Source: an uncultured Oscillospiraceae bacterium
GTDB lineage: Bacteria; Bacillota; Clostridia; Oscillospirales; Acutalibacteraceae
Length of the DNA stretch: 64,000 nt
Direction of reading: 5' to 3'
Assembly (NCBI GenBank): GCA_900544715.1
Contig: UQWL01000002.1
Location: forward strand, 124,001 to 188,000
The notes beneath the pieces were generated by a model. That model did not search any database. It had not been told where the DNA came from and saw only the letters and a list, made by a program, of their open reading frames with translations. Both the position numbers and the translations under genes were made by a program. This document shows, one piece after another, positions 25,632 to 34,646 of this stretch (the first letter of the stretch is position 1; every line of letters begins with the position of its first letter).

Positions 25632-27365
25632 ATGAAAAAGCTGTTATTGGGCAATGAGGCCGTTGCACGCGGCCTGTATGAGACTGGCTGCCGGGTCGCT
25701 TCGAGCTACCCTGGCACACCGAGCACGGAAATCACGGAACACGCCGCGAAATATGACGATATTTACTGCGAATGGGCGCCGAATGAGAAGGTTGCAATGG
25801 AGGTTGCCTGCGGCGCTGCCATCGCGGGCGCGCGCTCCTTCTGCGCGATGAAGCACGTCGGCCTGAATGTGGCGTGCGACCCGCTCTTCACGGCCTCCTA
25901 CACTGGCGTGAACGCGGGCATGGTGATCGCTGTTGCGGATGATCCCGGCATGCATTCCTCACAGAATGAGCAGGATTCCCGCCACCATGCGCAGGCTTCC
26001 AAAACGATGATGCTTGAGCCCTCTGATTCGGCGGAATGCCTGGCCTATACCAAATTGGCCTATGAGCTCTCCGAGCAGTTCGATACGCCGGTGATCCTGC
26101 GGCTTTCCACGCGCGTTTCCCATTCGCGCAGCCTGGCGGAGACGGCGGAGCGTGTGGATAACGGTGTCAAAGACTATGTGAAGGATCCGCAGAAATATGT
26201 GATGATGCCCGCCATGGCCAAGGGCCGCCATGTGGCAGTGGAGAAGCGGTTCCAGGCCGAAACGGCCTGGGCGGAAACAGCCCCGATTAATACGGTGGAA
26301 TACAACGATACCTCTATTGGCGTAATTGCCGCCGGCATCTCCTATCAATATGCAAAAGAAGCGCTGGGCGACCGTGTTTCCTACCTGAAGCTTGGCTGCG
26401 TTTATCCGCTGCCGGTGGAGTTCATCAAAGACTTTGCCGCCAAGTGCGATACCGTTTATGTGATTGAGCAGTTGGATGATTTTATTGAAACACACTGTCG
26501 CAAGATCGGCGTGAATGTGATCGGCAAAGAGGCCTTTACCTTCTGCGGCGAATATTCGCAGGCCATGATTGCCAAGGCAATTTTGGGCGAAGAGAAGAAG
26601 AGCCTTCAGGCTGATGTGGCCATTCCGGGCCGCCCGCCTGTGCTGTGCGCGGGCTGCCCGCACCGCGGCCTGTTCTATGCGCTGAAAAAGCTGAAGGTCA
26701 CCGTCAGCGGTGATATCGGCTGCTATACGCTCGGCGCGCTGGCGCCGCTTGGCATGATCGATACCTGCATCTGCATGGGCGCGTCCGTTTCCGCCCTGCA
26801 CGGGCACAATAAAGCGCGTGAGGGCTCCAACCGCCATTCTGTCGCGGTGATCGGGGATTCCACCTTCATCCACTCTGGCGTGACGGGCCTGATCGATATC
26901 GCCTACAATCAGGGCAATTCCACGGTTGTCATTCTCGACAACAGCATCACCGGCATGACCGGCCACCAGCAGAACCCGACCACAGGCTACACGATCAAGG
27001 GCGATCCGACGGCTGCCGTCAGCCTGGAAGCGCTGTGCAAGGCGGTTGGTATCAACCGGGTGGCAGTGGTTGATCCTTACGACCTGAAGCAGACGGAGGA
27101 AGTCATCCGGCAGGAGCTGGAGGCCGACGAACCCTCTGTGGTGATTTCCCGCCGCCCCTGCGCGCTGCTGAAATATGTGAAGCACAATCCGCCGCTCCAT
27201 GTTGACCGCGATAAATGCACCTCCTGCAAAATGTGCATGCGCATCGGCTGCCCGGCCATCAGCATCAAAGAGGGCAAAGCGAATATCGACTTTACGCAGT
27301 GCGTCGGCTGTGATGTGTGCACACAGCTTTGCAAATTCGGCGCAATCCAGCATAAGGAGGGCTAA
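25632..27365 (+). CDS. iorA: indolepyruvate ferredoxin oxidoreductase alpha subunit
   Basis: A 577-residue subunit of the thiamine-diphosphate enzyme that oxidatively decarboxylates aryl pyruvates to aryl-acetyl-CoA, reducing ferredoxin. It has an N-terminal pyrimidine-binding domain, the GCPHRGLFYAL motif, a TPP-binding region (GDIGCYTLG, then GDSTFIHSG and LDNSITGMTG), and two C-terminal [4Fe-4S] motifs (CTSCKMCMRIGCP, CVGCDVCTQLC). The ATG at 25632 has GGAGG six bases upstream. Confidence 0.95.
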   Translation: MKKLLLGNEAVARGLYETGCRVASSYPGTPSTEITEHAAKYDDIYCEWAPNEKVAMEVACGAAIAGARSFCAMKHVGLNVACDPLFTASYTGVNAGMVIAVADDPGMHSSQNEQDSRHHAQASKTMMLEPSDSAECLAYTKLAYELSEQFDTPVILRLSTRVSHSRSLAETAERVDNGVKDYVKDPQKYVMMPAMAKGRHVAVEKRFQAETAWAETAPINTVEYNDTSIGVIAAGISYQYAKEALGDRVSYLKLGCVYPLPVEFIKDFAAKCDTVYVIEQLDDFIETHCRKIGVNVIGKEAFTFCGEYSQAMIAKAILGEEKKSLQADVAIPGRPPVLCAGCPHRGLFYALKKLKVTVSGDIGCYTLGALAPLGMIDTCICMGASVSALHGHNKAREGSNRHSVAVIGDSTFIHSGVTGLIDIAYNQGNSTVVILDNSITGMTGHQQNPTTGYTIKGDPTAAVSLEALCKAVGINRVAVVDPYDLKQTEEVIRQELEADEPSVVISRRPCALLKYVKHNPPLHVDRDKCTSCKMCMRIGCPAISIKEGKANIDFTQCVGCDVCTQLCKFGAIQHKEG

Positions 27366-27368
27366 TCA

Positions 27369-27947
27369 ATGGCAGTGAAAAGCATTATGATCGTCGGCGT
27401 AGGCGGGCAGGGGACGCTGCTCGCCAGCCGCCTGCTTGGCAGTGCGTTGCTGAGCAAGGGATATGACGTAAAAGTATCCGAAGTGCACGGCATGAGCCAG
27501 CGCGGCGGCTCTGTTGTGACCTATGTGAAATATGGGGATCAGGTGTATTCTCCAACCGTCGAGAAGGGCGAGGCGGATTATATCCTCGCTTTTGAGCAGC
27601 TGGAGGCGGCCCGTTGGCTGCCTTATCTCAAACCGGATGGCAAGCTGATCGTCAATATTCAGCAGATCGACCCGATGCCGGTTGTGATCGGCGCGGCGGA
27701 ATACCCGCAGGGCGTGCTGGATGCGCTCGAAGCGAGTGGAGCGGATATTACGGCGCTCGACGCGCTCGCAATTGCAATGGATGCAGGCTCTTCCAAAGCG
27801 GTGAATGTGGTGCTCATGGGCGTGCTGGCGCAGCATATGGATCTCAGCCGGGATGTGTGGGATCGGGCGCTGGAAGAAACGGTTCCTCCCAAATTTTTGG
27901 AGATGAACAAGCTGGCGTTTTCCATGGGCTATGACTACGGCGCATAA
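27369..27947 (+). CDS. iorB: indolepyruvate ferredoxin oxidoreductase beta subunit
   Basis: A 192-residue gamma-type oxidoreductase subunit: VGVGGQGTLLASRLLG, then KVSEVHGMSQRGGSVVTYV. It pairs with IorA, whose stop codon is three bases upstream. AAGGAGG precedes the ATG. Confidence 0.95.
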   Translation: MAVKSIMIVGVGGQGTLLASRLLGSALLSKGYDVKVSEVHGMSQRGGSVVTYVKYGDQVYSPTVEKGEADYILAFEQLEAARWLPYLKPDGKLIVNIQQIDPMPVVIGAAEYPQGVLDALEASGADITALDALAIAMDAGSSKAVNVVLMGVLAQHMDLSRDVWDRALEETVPPKFLEMNKLAFSMGYDYGA

Positions 27948-27969
27948 AACGGGAAGGGAGGAAAGACAG

Positions 27970-29274
27970 ATGGACCGTTACTTCAATCCGGAAATTGAAA
28001 CAGCCTCACGCGAGTATCTCTGGGCGCTCCAGTCCGCGAGGCTGATTAAAATGGTGCACAACGCATACAATCATGTGCCCTTTTATCAAAAGAAATTTGA
28101 TGAGATCGGCCTTTTGCCGGGCGATATCAAAACAATTGACGATATCACAAAGCTGCCCTTTACCGTGAAGCAGGATCTGCGGGATAATTACCCCTTCGGC
28201 CTGTTTGCTGTTCCCAAGGATCAGCTGGTGCGTATCCATGCCTCCTCCGGCACCACGGGCAAGCAGACGGTTGTCGGCTACACGCAGAATGATATCGACG
28301 TATGGGCTGAGGGCGCGGCGCGCGCGCTGACGGCGGCTGGCGCCACCAAGACGGATTCTATCCATATATCCTACGGCTACGGCCTTTTTACGGGCGGCTT
28401 GGGGCTTCACTACGGCGCGGAGAAGATGGGTGCCACCGCGATCCCGGTTTCCTCCGGCAACACCAAGCGCCAGGTGCAGATCTTGCAGGATTTCGGCTCC
28501 GATCTCTTGTGCTGTACGCCCTCCTATGCGATGTTTATCGGGGAGACGGTCAACCGCATGGGGATCGACCCCACAACGCTGCCGCTGCGCGCAGGATTGT
28601 TCGGCGCGGAGCCATGGTCGGAAAACATGCGCCGCCAGATCGAAAAATCCCTGGCCATCAAGGCGTATGATATCTATGGTCTCTCTGAAATTGCAGGCCC
28701 CGGCGTTTCCTATGAATGCCGGATGCAGACGGGGCTGCATGTGTGCGAGGATTATTTCTATCCGGAGGTTGTCGATCCGGATACGCTCCAGCCTGTGCCC
28801 GATGGAACCTATGGCGAGCTTGTATTCACCTGCATCGGTAAGGAAGCACTGCCGCTGGTGCGCTACCGCACGCGCGATATCTGTGCGCTGACCCATAAGC
28901 AGTGCGAATGCGGCAGAACGCTGGTCAAAATGACAAAGCCGAAGGGCCGTTCCGACGATATGCTCATCATCCGTGGCGTAAATGTATTCCCATCTCAGGT
29001 AGAACATGTTATACTGGAGCTGGGCATGGAGCCAAATTATCAGATTGTCGTTACAAGGGAAAACAATCTCGACGTGATGGAGGTTTATATCGAGATGTCT
29101 GAAAAGATGTTCTCCGACTCCGTGCGCAGAATTGAGGAGACGGAGGCCCGTATCAAGGCCGCTATGCAGACGACGTTGGGTGTTTCCGCTGTGATCCATC
29201 TGGTAGAGCCGCAGTCCATTCCGCGTTCCGAAGGCAAAGCGGTGCGCGTGATTGATAAACGAGTGATTGATTAA
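27970..29274 (+). CDS. paaK: phenylacetate-CoA ligase family enzyme (second copy)
   Basis: A 434-residue paralogue of the ligase at 24285, with HASSGTTGKQTVVGYT, LSEIAGPGVSYEC and KGRSDDMLIIRGVNVFPSQV. The two copies clearly diverge in sequence, so different aryl acids are likely (for example phenylacetate versus indoleacetate or hydroxyphenylacetate; inference). The ATG at 27970 follows GGGAGG; an upstream in-frame ATG at 27931 overlaps iorB and lacks a site. Confidence 0.9.
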   Translation: MDRYFNPEIETASREYLWALQSARLIKMVHNAYNHVPFYQKKFDEIGLLPGDIKTIDDITKLPFTVKQDLRDNYPFGLFAVPKDQLVRIHASSGTTGKQTVVGYTQNDIDVWAEGAARALTAAGATKTDSIHISYGYGLFTGGLGLHYGAEKMGATAIPVSSGNTKRQVQILQDFGSDLLCCTPSYAMFIGETVNRMGIDPTTLPLRAGLFGAEPWSENMRRQIEKSLAIKAYDIYGLSEIAGPGVSYECRMQTGLHVCEDYFYPEVVDPDTLQPVPDGTYGELVFTCIGKEALPLVRYRTRDICALTHKQCECGRTLVKMTKPKGRSDDMLIIRGVNVFPSQVEHVILELGMEPNYQIVVTRENNLDVMEVYIEMSEKMFSDSVRRIEETEARIKAAMQTTLGVSAVIHLVEPQSIPRSEGKAVRVIDKRVID

Positions 29275-29296
29275 GGATAGGAAAGGTGGGTTTGAT

Positions 29297-29725
29297 ATGC
29301 CAATCAAGCAGATATCCATTTTTGTGGAGAACAAGCCCGGCAGGCTGGCCGACATCACCTCTCTGGTGGCGGAAAAGGGGATCGACATCCGTGCGCTGTC
29401 CATTGCGGACACGACGGACTATGGGATTCTGCGCCTGATTGTCAACGATCCGGAGAAAGCGGAAGCGGCTCTGAAAGACAGCGGCTTGACCGTTTCCATG
29501 ACGAATGTGCTCGGCATCGGCATTCCGGATGAGCCGGGCGGGTTTTCCCGGGCAATCCGCGTGCTGGCGGATGCAGGCATCAGTGTGGAATATGCCTATG
29601 CCTTTATTACCCCGGAGGTCGGTGCGGCATATGTGATTATCCGCGTGGAGAATAACGAGGATGCAACCGCAGTGTTGACAAAGGCCGGCATCAAGCTGAT
29701 CGAGCAGAACGAAATTTTTGCTTAA
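29297..29725 (+). CDS. double ACT-domain protein
   Basis: A 142-residue protein of two ACT domains (ISIFVENKPGRLADITSLV at the start, GIPDEPGGFSRAIRVLADAG in the middle). ACT pairs bind amino acids. It is the last gene of the paaK-ior operon, so a sensor of aromatic or branched amino acids is likely. AAAGGTGGG precedes the ATG at 29297. Confidence 0.9.
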   Translation: MPIKQISIFVENKPGRLADITSLVAEKGIDIRALSIADTTDYGILRLIVNDPEKAEAALKDSGLTVSMTNVLGIGIPDEPGGFSRAIRVLADAGISVEYAYAFITPEVGAAYVIIRVENNEDATAVLTKAGIKLIEQNEIFA

Positions 29726-29747
29726 TGGCTCACAATAGAACGTGAGA

Positions 29748-29792
29748 AAAGGGGCTGTTGCAAAATGCAAAGCATTTTGCAACAGCCCCTTT
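29748..29792 (+). terminator. strong terminator of the paaK-ior operon
   Basis: A perfect 21-bp stem (AAAGGGGCTGTTGCAAAATGC and its complement) with a three-base AAA loop. Its A- and T-ended arms allow it to work for the facing SGNH gene as well. Confidence 0.9.
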
Positions 29793-29812
29793 AATTTCTT
29801 CATTTTGTCTAA

Positions 29813-30505
29813 TTATTCCTGTATGAGTTTTAATACTGCGTTCGCAATAATACCATGGCCCTTCGTAGTAGGATGTACGCCGTCTGTTGAGAGTTGAACT
29901 GGCTCCGTACTTTTTTCCGCCTCGTCAAACTCAGCCTGCAGGTCTATGCATTCATAACCGTATTCCGCTGCCTTTTCAATGATATGCCTCGTATACGGCA
30001 CTAAAAAATTTTTGAAAGGCAGCTTCTCCTCAATGGTAGAAATCACAAAGGGGGTCATTAGTATCACCTTGGCGTTTGGCGTCTCTGTTTTCAGCCTGCG
30101 CACGATTTCATCAAAATGGGGCTCAAACGGTCTGTTCGGCGTGTGGACGCTGCTGCGCCCTTTATAGTCCTCCGGCCGAAACAGAGACCATGCGTCGTTT
30201 ACACCGATCAACAAAACGACAATATCAGGGTTATGGTCTAAGCAGTCCACTGAAAATCTATCGTAAACATGGTAGCTCCTGTTGCTTGCAATTCCTCTGT
30301 ATACCGGATGGTATATCTGATTTCCAAGCCGCTCCATCACCAGCAAAGGCCAACATTTTTTTGCGTGCAGCTGGCGTGTTCGTTTATTGAACTCCACATC
30401 TGTGATGCTGTCGCCAATAAAAACAATGGTCTTTTTCCCGTGCGCATTTCTGATATTCCTTTTGTAAGCGTTGTATAGTTTTTTCATTCGAAATTTACTG
30501 CCCAT
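29813..30505 (-). CDS. SGNH/GDSL hydrolase
   Basis: A 230-residue esterase-like protein without a signal peptide. The four SGNH blocks are visible: FIGDSITD (Ser), GIASNRS (Gly), LLIGVNDAW (Asn) and LSTDGVHPTTKGH (Asp/His). The exact ester substrate (acyl or acetyl on carbohydrate) is unknown. The start at 30505 has a weak site; the ATG at 30487 is possible. The stretch 30506-30879 downstream holds only the alcohol dehydrogenase promoter. Confidence 0.85.
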   Translation of the reverse strand: MGSKFRMKKLYNAYKRNIRNAHGKKTIVFIGDSITDVEFNKRTRQLHAKKCWPLLVMERLGNQIYHPVYRGIASNRSYHVYDRFSVDCLDHNPDIVVLLIGVNDAWSLFRPEDYKGRSSVHTPNRPFEPHFDEIVRRLKTETPNAKVILMTPFVISTIEEKLPFKNFLVPYTRHIIEKAAEYGYECIDLQAEFDEAEKSTEPVQLSTDGVHPTTKGHGIIANAVLKLIQE

Positions 30506-30767
30506 TTTTTCTCATTCGCTTCCGTTGTGAATTTTGCTGCGATCTCAGTATGATCGTGTTCCCTTTTTGCACGGTTGATGAACGGCCATGATAAGCGCTG
30601 CAGGTGCAAGGTCTATCTGCATGCTCCTATTTTGGATGGATCCATCTTAACACAAAAGAAGCGCTCCATCAATATTAATGCAAAAGAAACCCGCTATATT
30701 GATTCGTATGTGGAATGCTGCAATTACAGCATATCAGGTAGCCTGTGCTGCCCCCCCTATCTTTTCC

Positions 30768-30796
30768 TTGACGAAGCGGAAGCGGAGAGCTATAAT
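30768..30796 (+). promoter_or_regulatory. sigma-A type promoter of the alcohol dehydrogenase gene
   Basis: TTGACG (30768-30773) and TATAAT (30791-30796) with a 17-bp spacer. Confidence 0.75.
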
Positions 30797-30879
30797 TTTT
30801 CATAAGGAGGATTCTGTTTTTGCCATCAGCACGAGTTTCTCCTGCGTTTGACAATTTTATCGTAAAGGAGTTTTTCATC

Positions 30880-32037
30880 ATGGCCTATCGTTTTATCCTC
30901 AATGAGACAAGCTATCACGGCGCAGGCGCCATCCAGGAGATCATCACGGAGATCAAAGCGCGTGGCTTTCAAAAAGCGCTGATCGTCACCGATGCGGATC
31001 TCGTCCGCTTCGGCGTTGTCAAAAAAGTGACCGATTTGCTGGATGAAAACCAATTCGCCTATGAAATTTTCGATCAGGTAAAGGCAAACCCCAGCGTTGC
31101 CGTTGTGCAGGCTGGCGTGGAAGCTTTTAAAAAGGCCGGGGCGGATTACATGATCGCCATCGGCGGCGGCTCCCCGCAGGATACCTCAAAGGGCATCGGT
31201 ATCATCATCAATAACCCGGAGTTTGCAGATGTTGTGTCTCTTGAGGGCGTGGCGCCGACGAAGAAAAAGAGCGTTCCGGTCATTGCCGTTGCAACCACCG
31301 CGGGCACGGCCGCTGAAACCACCATCAACTATGTCATCACGGATGAAGATAAACGCCGCAAGTTTGTTTGCGTTGATCCGCACGACATTCCGGTCGTCGC
31401 CGTTGTTGATCCGGATATGATGAGCAGCATGCCCAAGGGCTTGACGGCCTCCACCGGCATGGATGCATTGACCCATGCGATTGAGGGCTATACGACGCTG
31501 GGTGCTTGGGAGCTTGCCGACACGCTGAACCTGAAGGCAATCGAGCTGATTGCCCGTTCCCTGCGCAAAGCGGTTGAGAATGATCCGGAGGGCCGTCGCG
31601 ATATGGCGCTCGGCCAGTATGTGACGGGTATGGCCTTCTCAAACGTCGGCCTTGGCGTTGTGCATGGCATGGCGCACCCCCTGAGCGCTTTCTATGACAC
31701 GCCGCATGGTGTGGCAAACGCTGTTCTGCTGCCGTATGTGATGCAATTTAACGCCGAATATACCGGCGAGAAGTTCCGTGAGATTGCGCGTATGATGGGC
31801 GTGGACGGCGTGGATGGCATGACGCAGGAGGAATACCGCAAAGCTGCCATTGATGCGGTGCGCCAGCTTTCCATTGATGTTGGCATCCCGCAGACGCTGA
31901 AGGAAATTGGCGTAAAGGCGGAGGATCTCGATGCGTTGGCAGATGCCGCTATGGCGGATGTCTGCACGGGCGGCAACCCGCGCCCCTGCACAAAGGAGCT
32001 GGTGCTTGGCGTGTATCAAACAGCCTTTGGCGCATAA
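30880..32037 (+). CDS. iron-containing alcohol dehydrogenase
   Basis: A 385-residue group III dehydrogenase (FucO/DhaT-like). NAD-binding GGGSPQDTSKGIG and metal-binding TGMDALTHAIEGY and GVVHGMAHPLSAFYDTPHG are present. It likely reduces short aldehydes such as lactaldehyde or 3-hydroxypropanal, or acts as a fermentative ethanol/butanol dehydrogenase. An upstream in-frame ORF from 30820 lacks a site; GGAG precedes the ATG at 30880. Confidence 0.9.
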   Translation: MAYRFILNETSYHGAGAIQEIITEIKARGFQKALIVTDADLVRFGVVKKVTDLLDENQFAYEIFDQVKANPSVAVVQAGVEAFKKAGADYMIAIGGGSPQDTSKGIGIIINNPEFADVVSLEGVAPTKKKSVPVIAVATTAGTAAETTINYVITDEDKRRKFVCVDPHDIPVVAVVDPDMMSSMPKGLTASTGMDALTHAIEGYTTLGAWELADTLNLKAIELIARSLRKAVENDPEGRRDMALGQYVTGMAFSNVGLGVVHGMAHPLSAFYDTPHGVANAVLLPYVMQFNAEYTGEKFREIARMMGVDGVDGMTQEEYRKAAIDAVRQLSIDVGIPQTLKEIGVKAEDLDALADAAMADVCTGGNPRPCTKELVLGVYQTAFGA

Positions 32038-32063
32038 CAAAAATTTCAGATGAAATAAGATTG

Positions 32064-32100
32064 GCCCCGGCATCCACTTCAGCAGGATGCCGGGGCTTTT
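32064..32100 (+). terminator. terminator after the alcohol dehydrogenase gene
   Basis: GCCCCGGCATCC pairs with GGATGCCGGGGC, followed by TTTTATT. Confidence 0.9.
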
Positions 32101-32151
32101 ATTGATGATAAAATAGAGAATTAAAAAAAGCGGAGCGATTGAAACATGCGG

Positions 32152-33144
32152 TTAAAAATCTATTTCCTGATTGGTTATAATATAGGTGGTGCGTTCCATG
32201 ATGCTCGCGCCGCCATGGTCGTAATCAGCGCCGCCATGGTCGTTTGTGACAATAATCAGCCAATCTTCCGTGTTATAGGTCGCTCTGGCTTCCACCGCCT
32301 TGAGCAGGCCATAAAGATGTGTATCGTTGATCTGCATCGCAGCGCGATAGAAGGGGTTATAGTTGCCGAATTTGTAGTTGTGGCCCGTATGGTCGCCAAT
32401 TTCATAGATGGAGAAGATCAGATCCGCGCCGTCGGGATCCTGAATCTCTTTGAGTGTGCGCTGCTGCATGTTGTGATCAACGCCGTCATCCTCAATGAGC
32501 TCGAAATCAACAGGCAGATTATTTTCCTTGCAATATTGGATTTCCGCAGCATAGGTGCCGTTTGCCTCATTGAAATGCCCGCTCCAAAGGGTAAAAAAGG
32601 TCGCCTTATTGACCAGGCCTTCCTGCGCCAAGCGCGTTTGGATGGTGAGGGTATCCAATGTTTTGATGATCCCGTTATCGGTGATACCGTGCACGTCTGC
32701 CCACTCACCGGTTAAGATTGACGCCCAGCCAGGCGCTGTGCTCGTGGCCTGCGTGTTGACCGCTGGATAAGGCACGCCGCCGCAATAGCCGATGTAAGCT
32801 TTGCCGCCGTTGTTGAGCAGTTTATACACGCCGCTGCGTTCATTTTTGGGATCAATGTTCGCAAGGCCATCGCAACGAGAACCGTCCCAGCCCATAATGA
32901 GCGCTTTTTTTACTGTTTTCCCTTCTGCAAGCGGTGCGTGGAAGTGCGCTTCCACCAGTTTGAAAATTTCCGTTTGAGGGATCGGTTCATCCAGCGTGTT
33001 TTCAAATATCGTCATAGAATCCATATCCTGATAAAACCTTGCTTCGTCCAATTGGACAAAATTCGGCAGGAACATGGTGATAACATTTGAAAACAGCAGG
33101 ATAACTGTGGTGACAAGTTTAGATACAATCAGCCCGGTCGGCAT
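32152..33144 (-). CDS. alkaline-phosphatase-superfamily protein, membrane-anchored or secreted
   Basis: A 330-residue protein with an N-terminal hydrophobic segment (residues about 5-30). The fold features of type I phosphodiesterases/arylsulfatase-like enzymes are present: ALIMGWDGSRCDGL (metal Asp), APGWASILTGEWADVHGITDN (nucleophile region and His), YEIGDHTGHNY (Asp/His ligands) and TNDHGGADYDHGG. Substrate unknown. GGAGG lies upstream of the start. Confidence 0.8.
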   Translation of the reverse strand: MPTGLIVSKLVTTVILLFSNVITMFLPNFVQLDEARFYQDMDSMTIFENTLDEPIPQTEIFKLVEAHFHAPLAEGKTVKKALIMGWDGSRCDGLANIDPKNERSGVYKLLNNGGKAYIGYCGGVPYPAVNTQATSTAPGWASILTGEWADVHGITDNGIIKTLDTLTIQTRLAQEGLVNKATFFTLWSGHFNEANGTYAAEIQYCKENNLPVDFELIEDDGVDHNMQQRTLKEIQDPDGADLIFSIYEIGDHTGHNYKFGNYNPFYRAAMQINDTHLYGLLKAVEARATYNTEDWLIIVTNDHGGADYDHGGASIMERTTYIITNQEIDF

Positions 33145-33316
33145 AAAAACCGCCTCCTTATTTGTGCAATTCCGTAAAAATAATTATATCAAAATCCTTT
33201 CGTCTGTCAAATATAAATTAAAATAAAATTAGATCCTTTCACCCGAAATTAAGGATGAGAAATTGGGTTATCCTAAATACGTGCAAACAAAATCATTAAG
33301 AAAGGCGGTTAGAAAA

Positions 33317-34585
33317 ATGGATCAGGAACGAATTGAATCCGTTATGGGCAGACAGATCTTTGACTCACGCGGCAACCCTACGGTTGAGGCCTGCGTTACC
33401 TTGCGGGATGGTACGCAAGCTTGTGCAAGCGTGCCGTCCGGCGCATCGACCGGCATATACGAGGCCTGCGAATTGCGGGATGGCGGAGAGGCCTATGGCG
33501 GCAAAGGTGTGCAGCAGGCGGTGGATAACATCAATGCCCACATCTGTGGTGCACTCAATGATATGCTTGTGACGAATCAACAGGCAATTGACACAGCCAT
33601 GTGCGCAATAGACGGAACAGAGAATAAATCCCGATTAGGGGCGAATGCCATCCTTGCGGTTTCCCTTGCTTGCGCAAAAGCGGCGGCAAGATTTTGCGGG
33701 ATGCCGTTTTACCGCTATCTGGGCGGCGTCAACGCGGTCACGCTCCCGGTGCCGATGCTGAATATTCTCAACGGCGGCGCCCATGCGAGCAATAACATGG
33801 ATATTCAGGAATTCATGATTTTCCCGGTAGGGGCGGAATCCTTTTCGCAGGCGATGCGCATGGCGGTTGAAACCTACGCACAGCTTGGAAAAGCGCTGAA
33901 AGAGCGCGGGCTGTCTACCACCGTAGGGGATGAGGGCGGCTATGCGCCTGATCTTGAAAGCGACCGGCAGGCGCTGGAGCTGCTGATGGAAGCTGTGGAA
34001 CGGGCGGGCTACCGCCCAGGGGAGGATGTTCGAATCGCATTGGATGCGGCTGCAAGCGAATGGAAAACAGAAAACGGCTATCTTATGCCAAAAAGCGGGC
34101 AGCGCCTGACAACAGGGGAGGTCATCGCCCATTTTAAAAAGCTCGCGCAGGATTATCCGATTCAATCCATGGAAGATCCGCTGGCCGAAGAGGATTACGA
34201 TGGGTTTGCTGAAATCACACGGGAGATCGGGGAGCAAGTGCAGATCGTCGGCGATGATTTGTTCGTTACGAATCCGCAGCGACTTCGGGAAGGGATCGCG
34301 CAGGGCTGCGCAAATGCAATTTTAATCAAGCCGAATCAGATCGGTACCCTCAGCGAAACCATGGAGGCTGTGCGCCTTGCAAAAGCCTACGGATATGGCA
34401 CGATCCTTTCCCACAGAAGCGGAGAGACGGAGGATACTTCCATAGCAGATATCGCAGTGGCGCTCAATGCAGGGCAGATCAAAACCGGCGCGCCTGCAAG
34501 GACGGACCGCGTCTGCAAATATAATCGCCTGCTGGAAATTGAACGCCAGCTCGATAAAACAGCACGCTTTGGCATCCGGCCATAA
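33317..34585 (+). CDS. eno: enolase
   Basis: A 422-residue enolase (2-phosphoglycerate to phosphoenolpyruvate). SRGNPTVEA, GGAHASNNMDIQEFM, TTVGDEGGYAPDL with catalytic Glu, the magnesium ligands (EDPL and GDDLF regions), LIKPNQIGTLSET with catalytic Lys, and SHRSGETEDTSIADIAVA are all present. The ATG at 33317 follows AAGGCGG. It is monocistronic and separated from other glycolytic genes. Confidence 0.95.
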   Translation: MDQERIESVMGRQIFDSRGNPTVEACVTLRDGTQACASVPSGASTGIYEACELRDGGEAYGGKGVQQAVDNINAHICGALNDMLVTNQQAIDTAMCAIDGTENKSRLGANAILAVSLACAKAAARFCGMPFYRYLGGVNAVTLPVPMLNILNGGAHASNNMDIQEFMIFPVGAESFSQAMRMAVETYAQLGKALKERGLSTTVGDEGGYAPDLESDRQALELLMEAVERAGYRPGEDVRIALDAAASEWKTENGYLMPKSGQRLTTGEVIAHFKKLAQDYPIQSMEDPLAEEDYDGFAEITREIGEQVQIVGDDLFVTNPQRLREGIAQGCANAILIKPNQIGTLSETMEAVRLAKAYGYGTILSHRSGETEDTSIADIAVALNAGQIKTGAPARTDRVCKYNRLLEIERQLDKTARFGIRP

Positions 34586-34597
34586 AAAGTGCAAAAA

Positions 34598-34626
34598 AAT
34601 CGCCCATACGCTGTGTATGGGCGATT
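34598..34626. terminator. bidirectional terminator between enolase and metallophosphoesterase
   Basis: AATCGCCCATAC/GTATGGGCGATT stem with five-base loop. The A-run at 34592-34599 gives a strong T-tract for the minus-strand gene. Confidence 0.85.
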
Positions 34627-34646
34627 CCTTTTCATTGGTTCTATAT

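Noticed and set aside
30575..30805. 76-codon frame before the alcohol dehydrogenase
   Set aside because: It has no ribosome site and overlaps a consensus promoter at 30768-30796; the translation has no recognisable feature.
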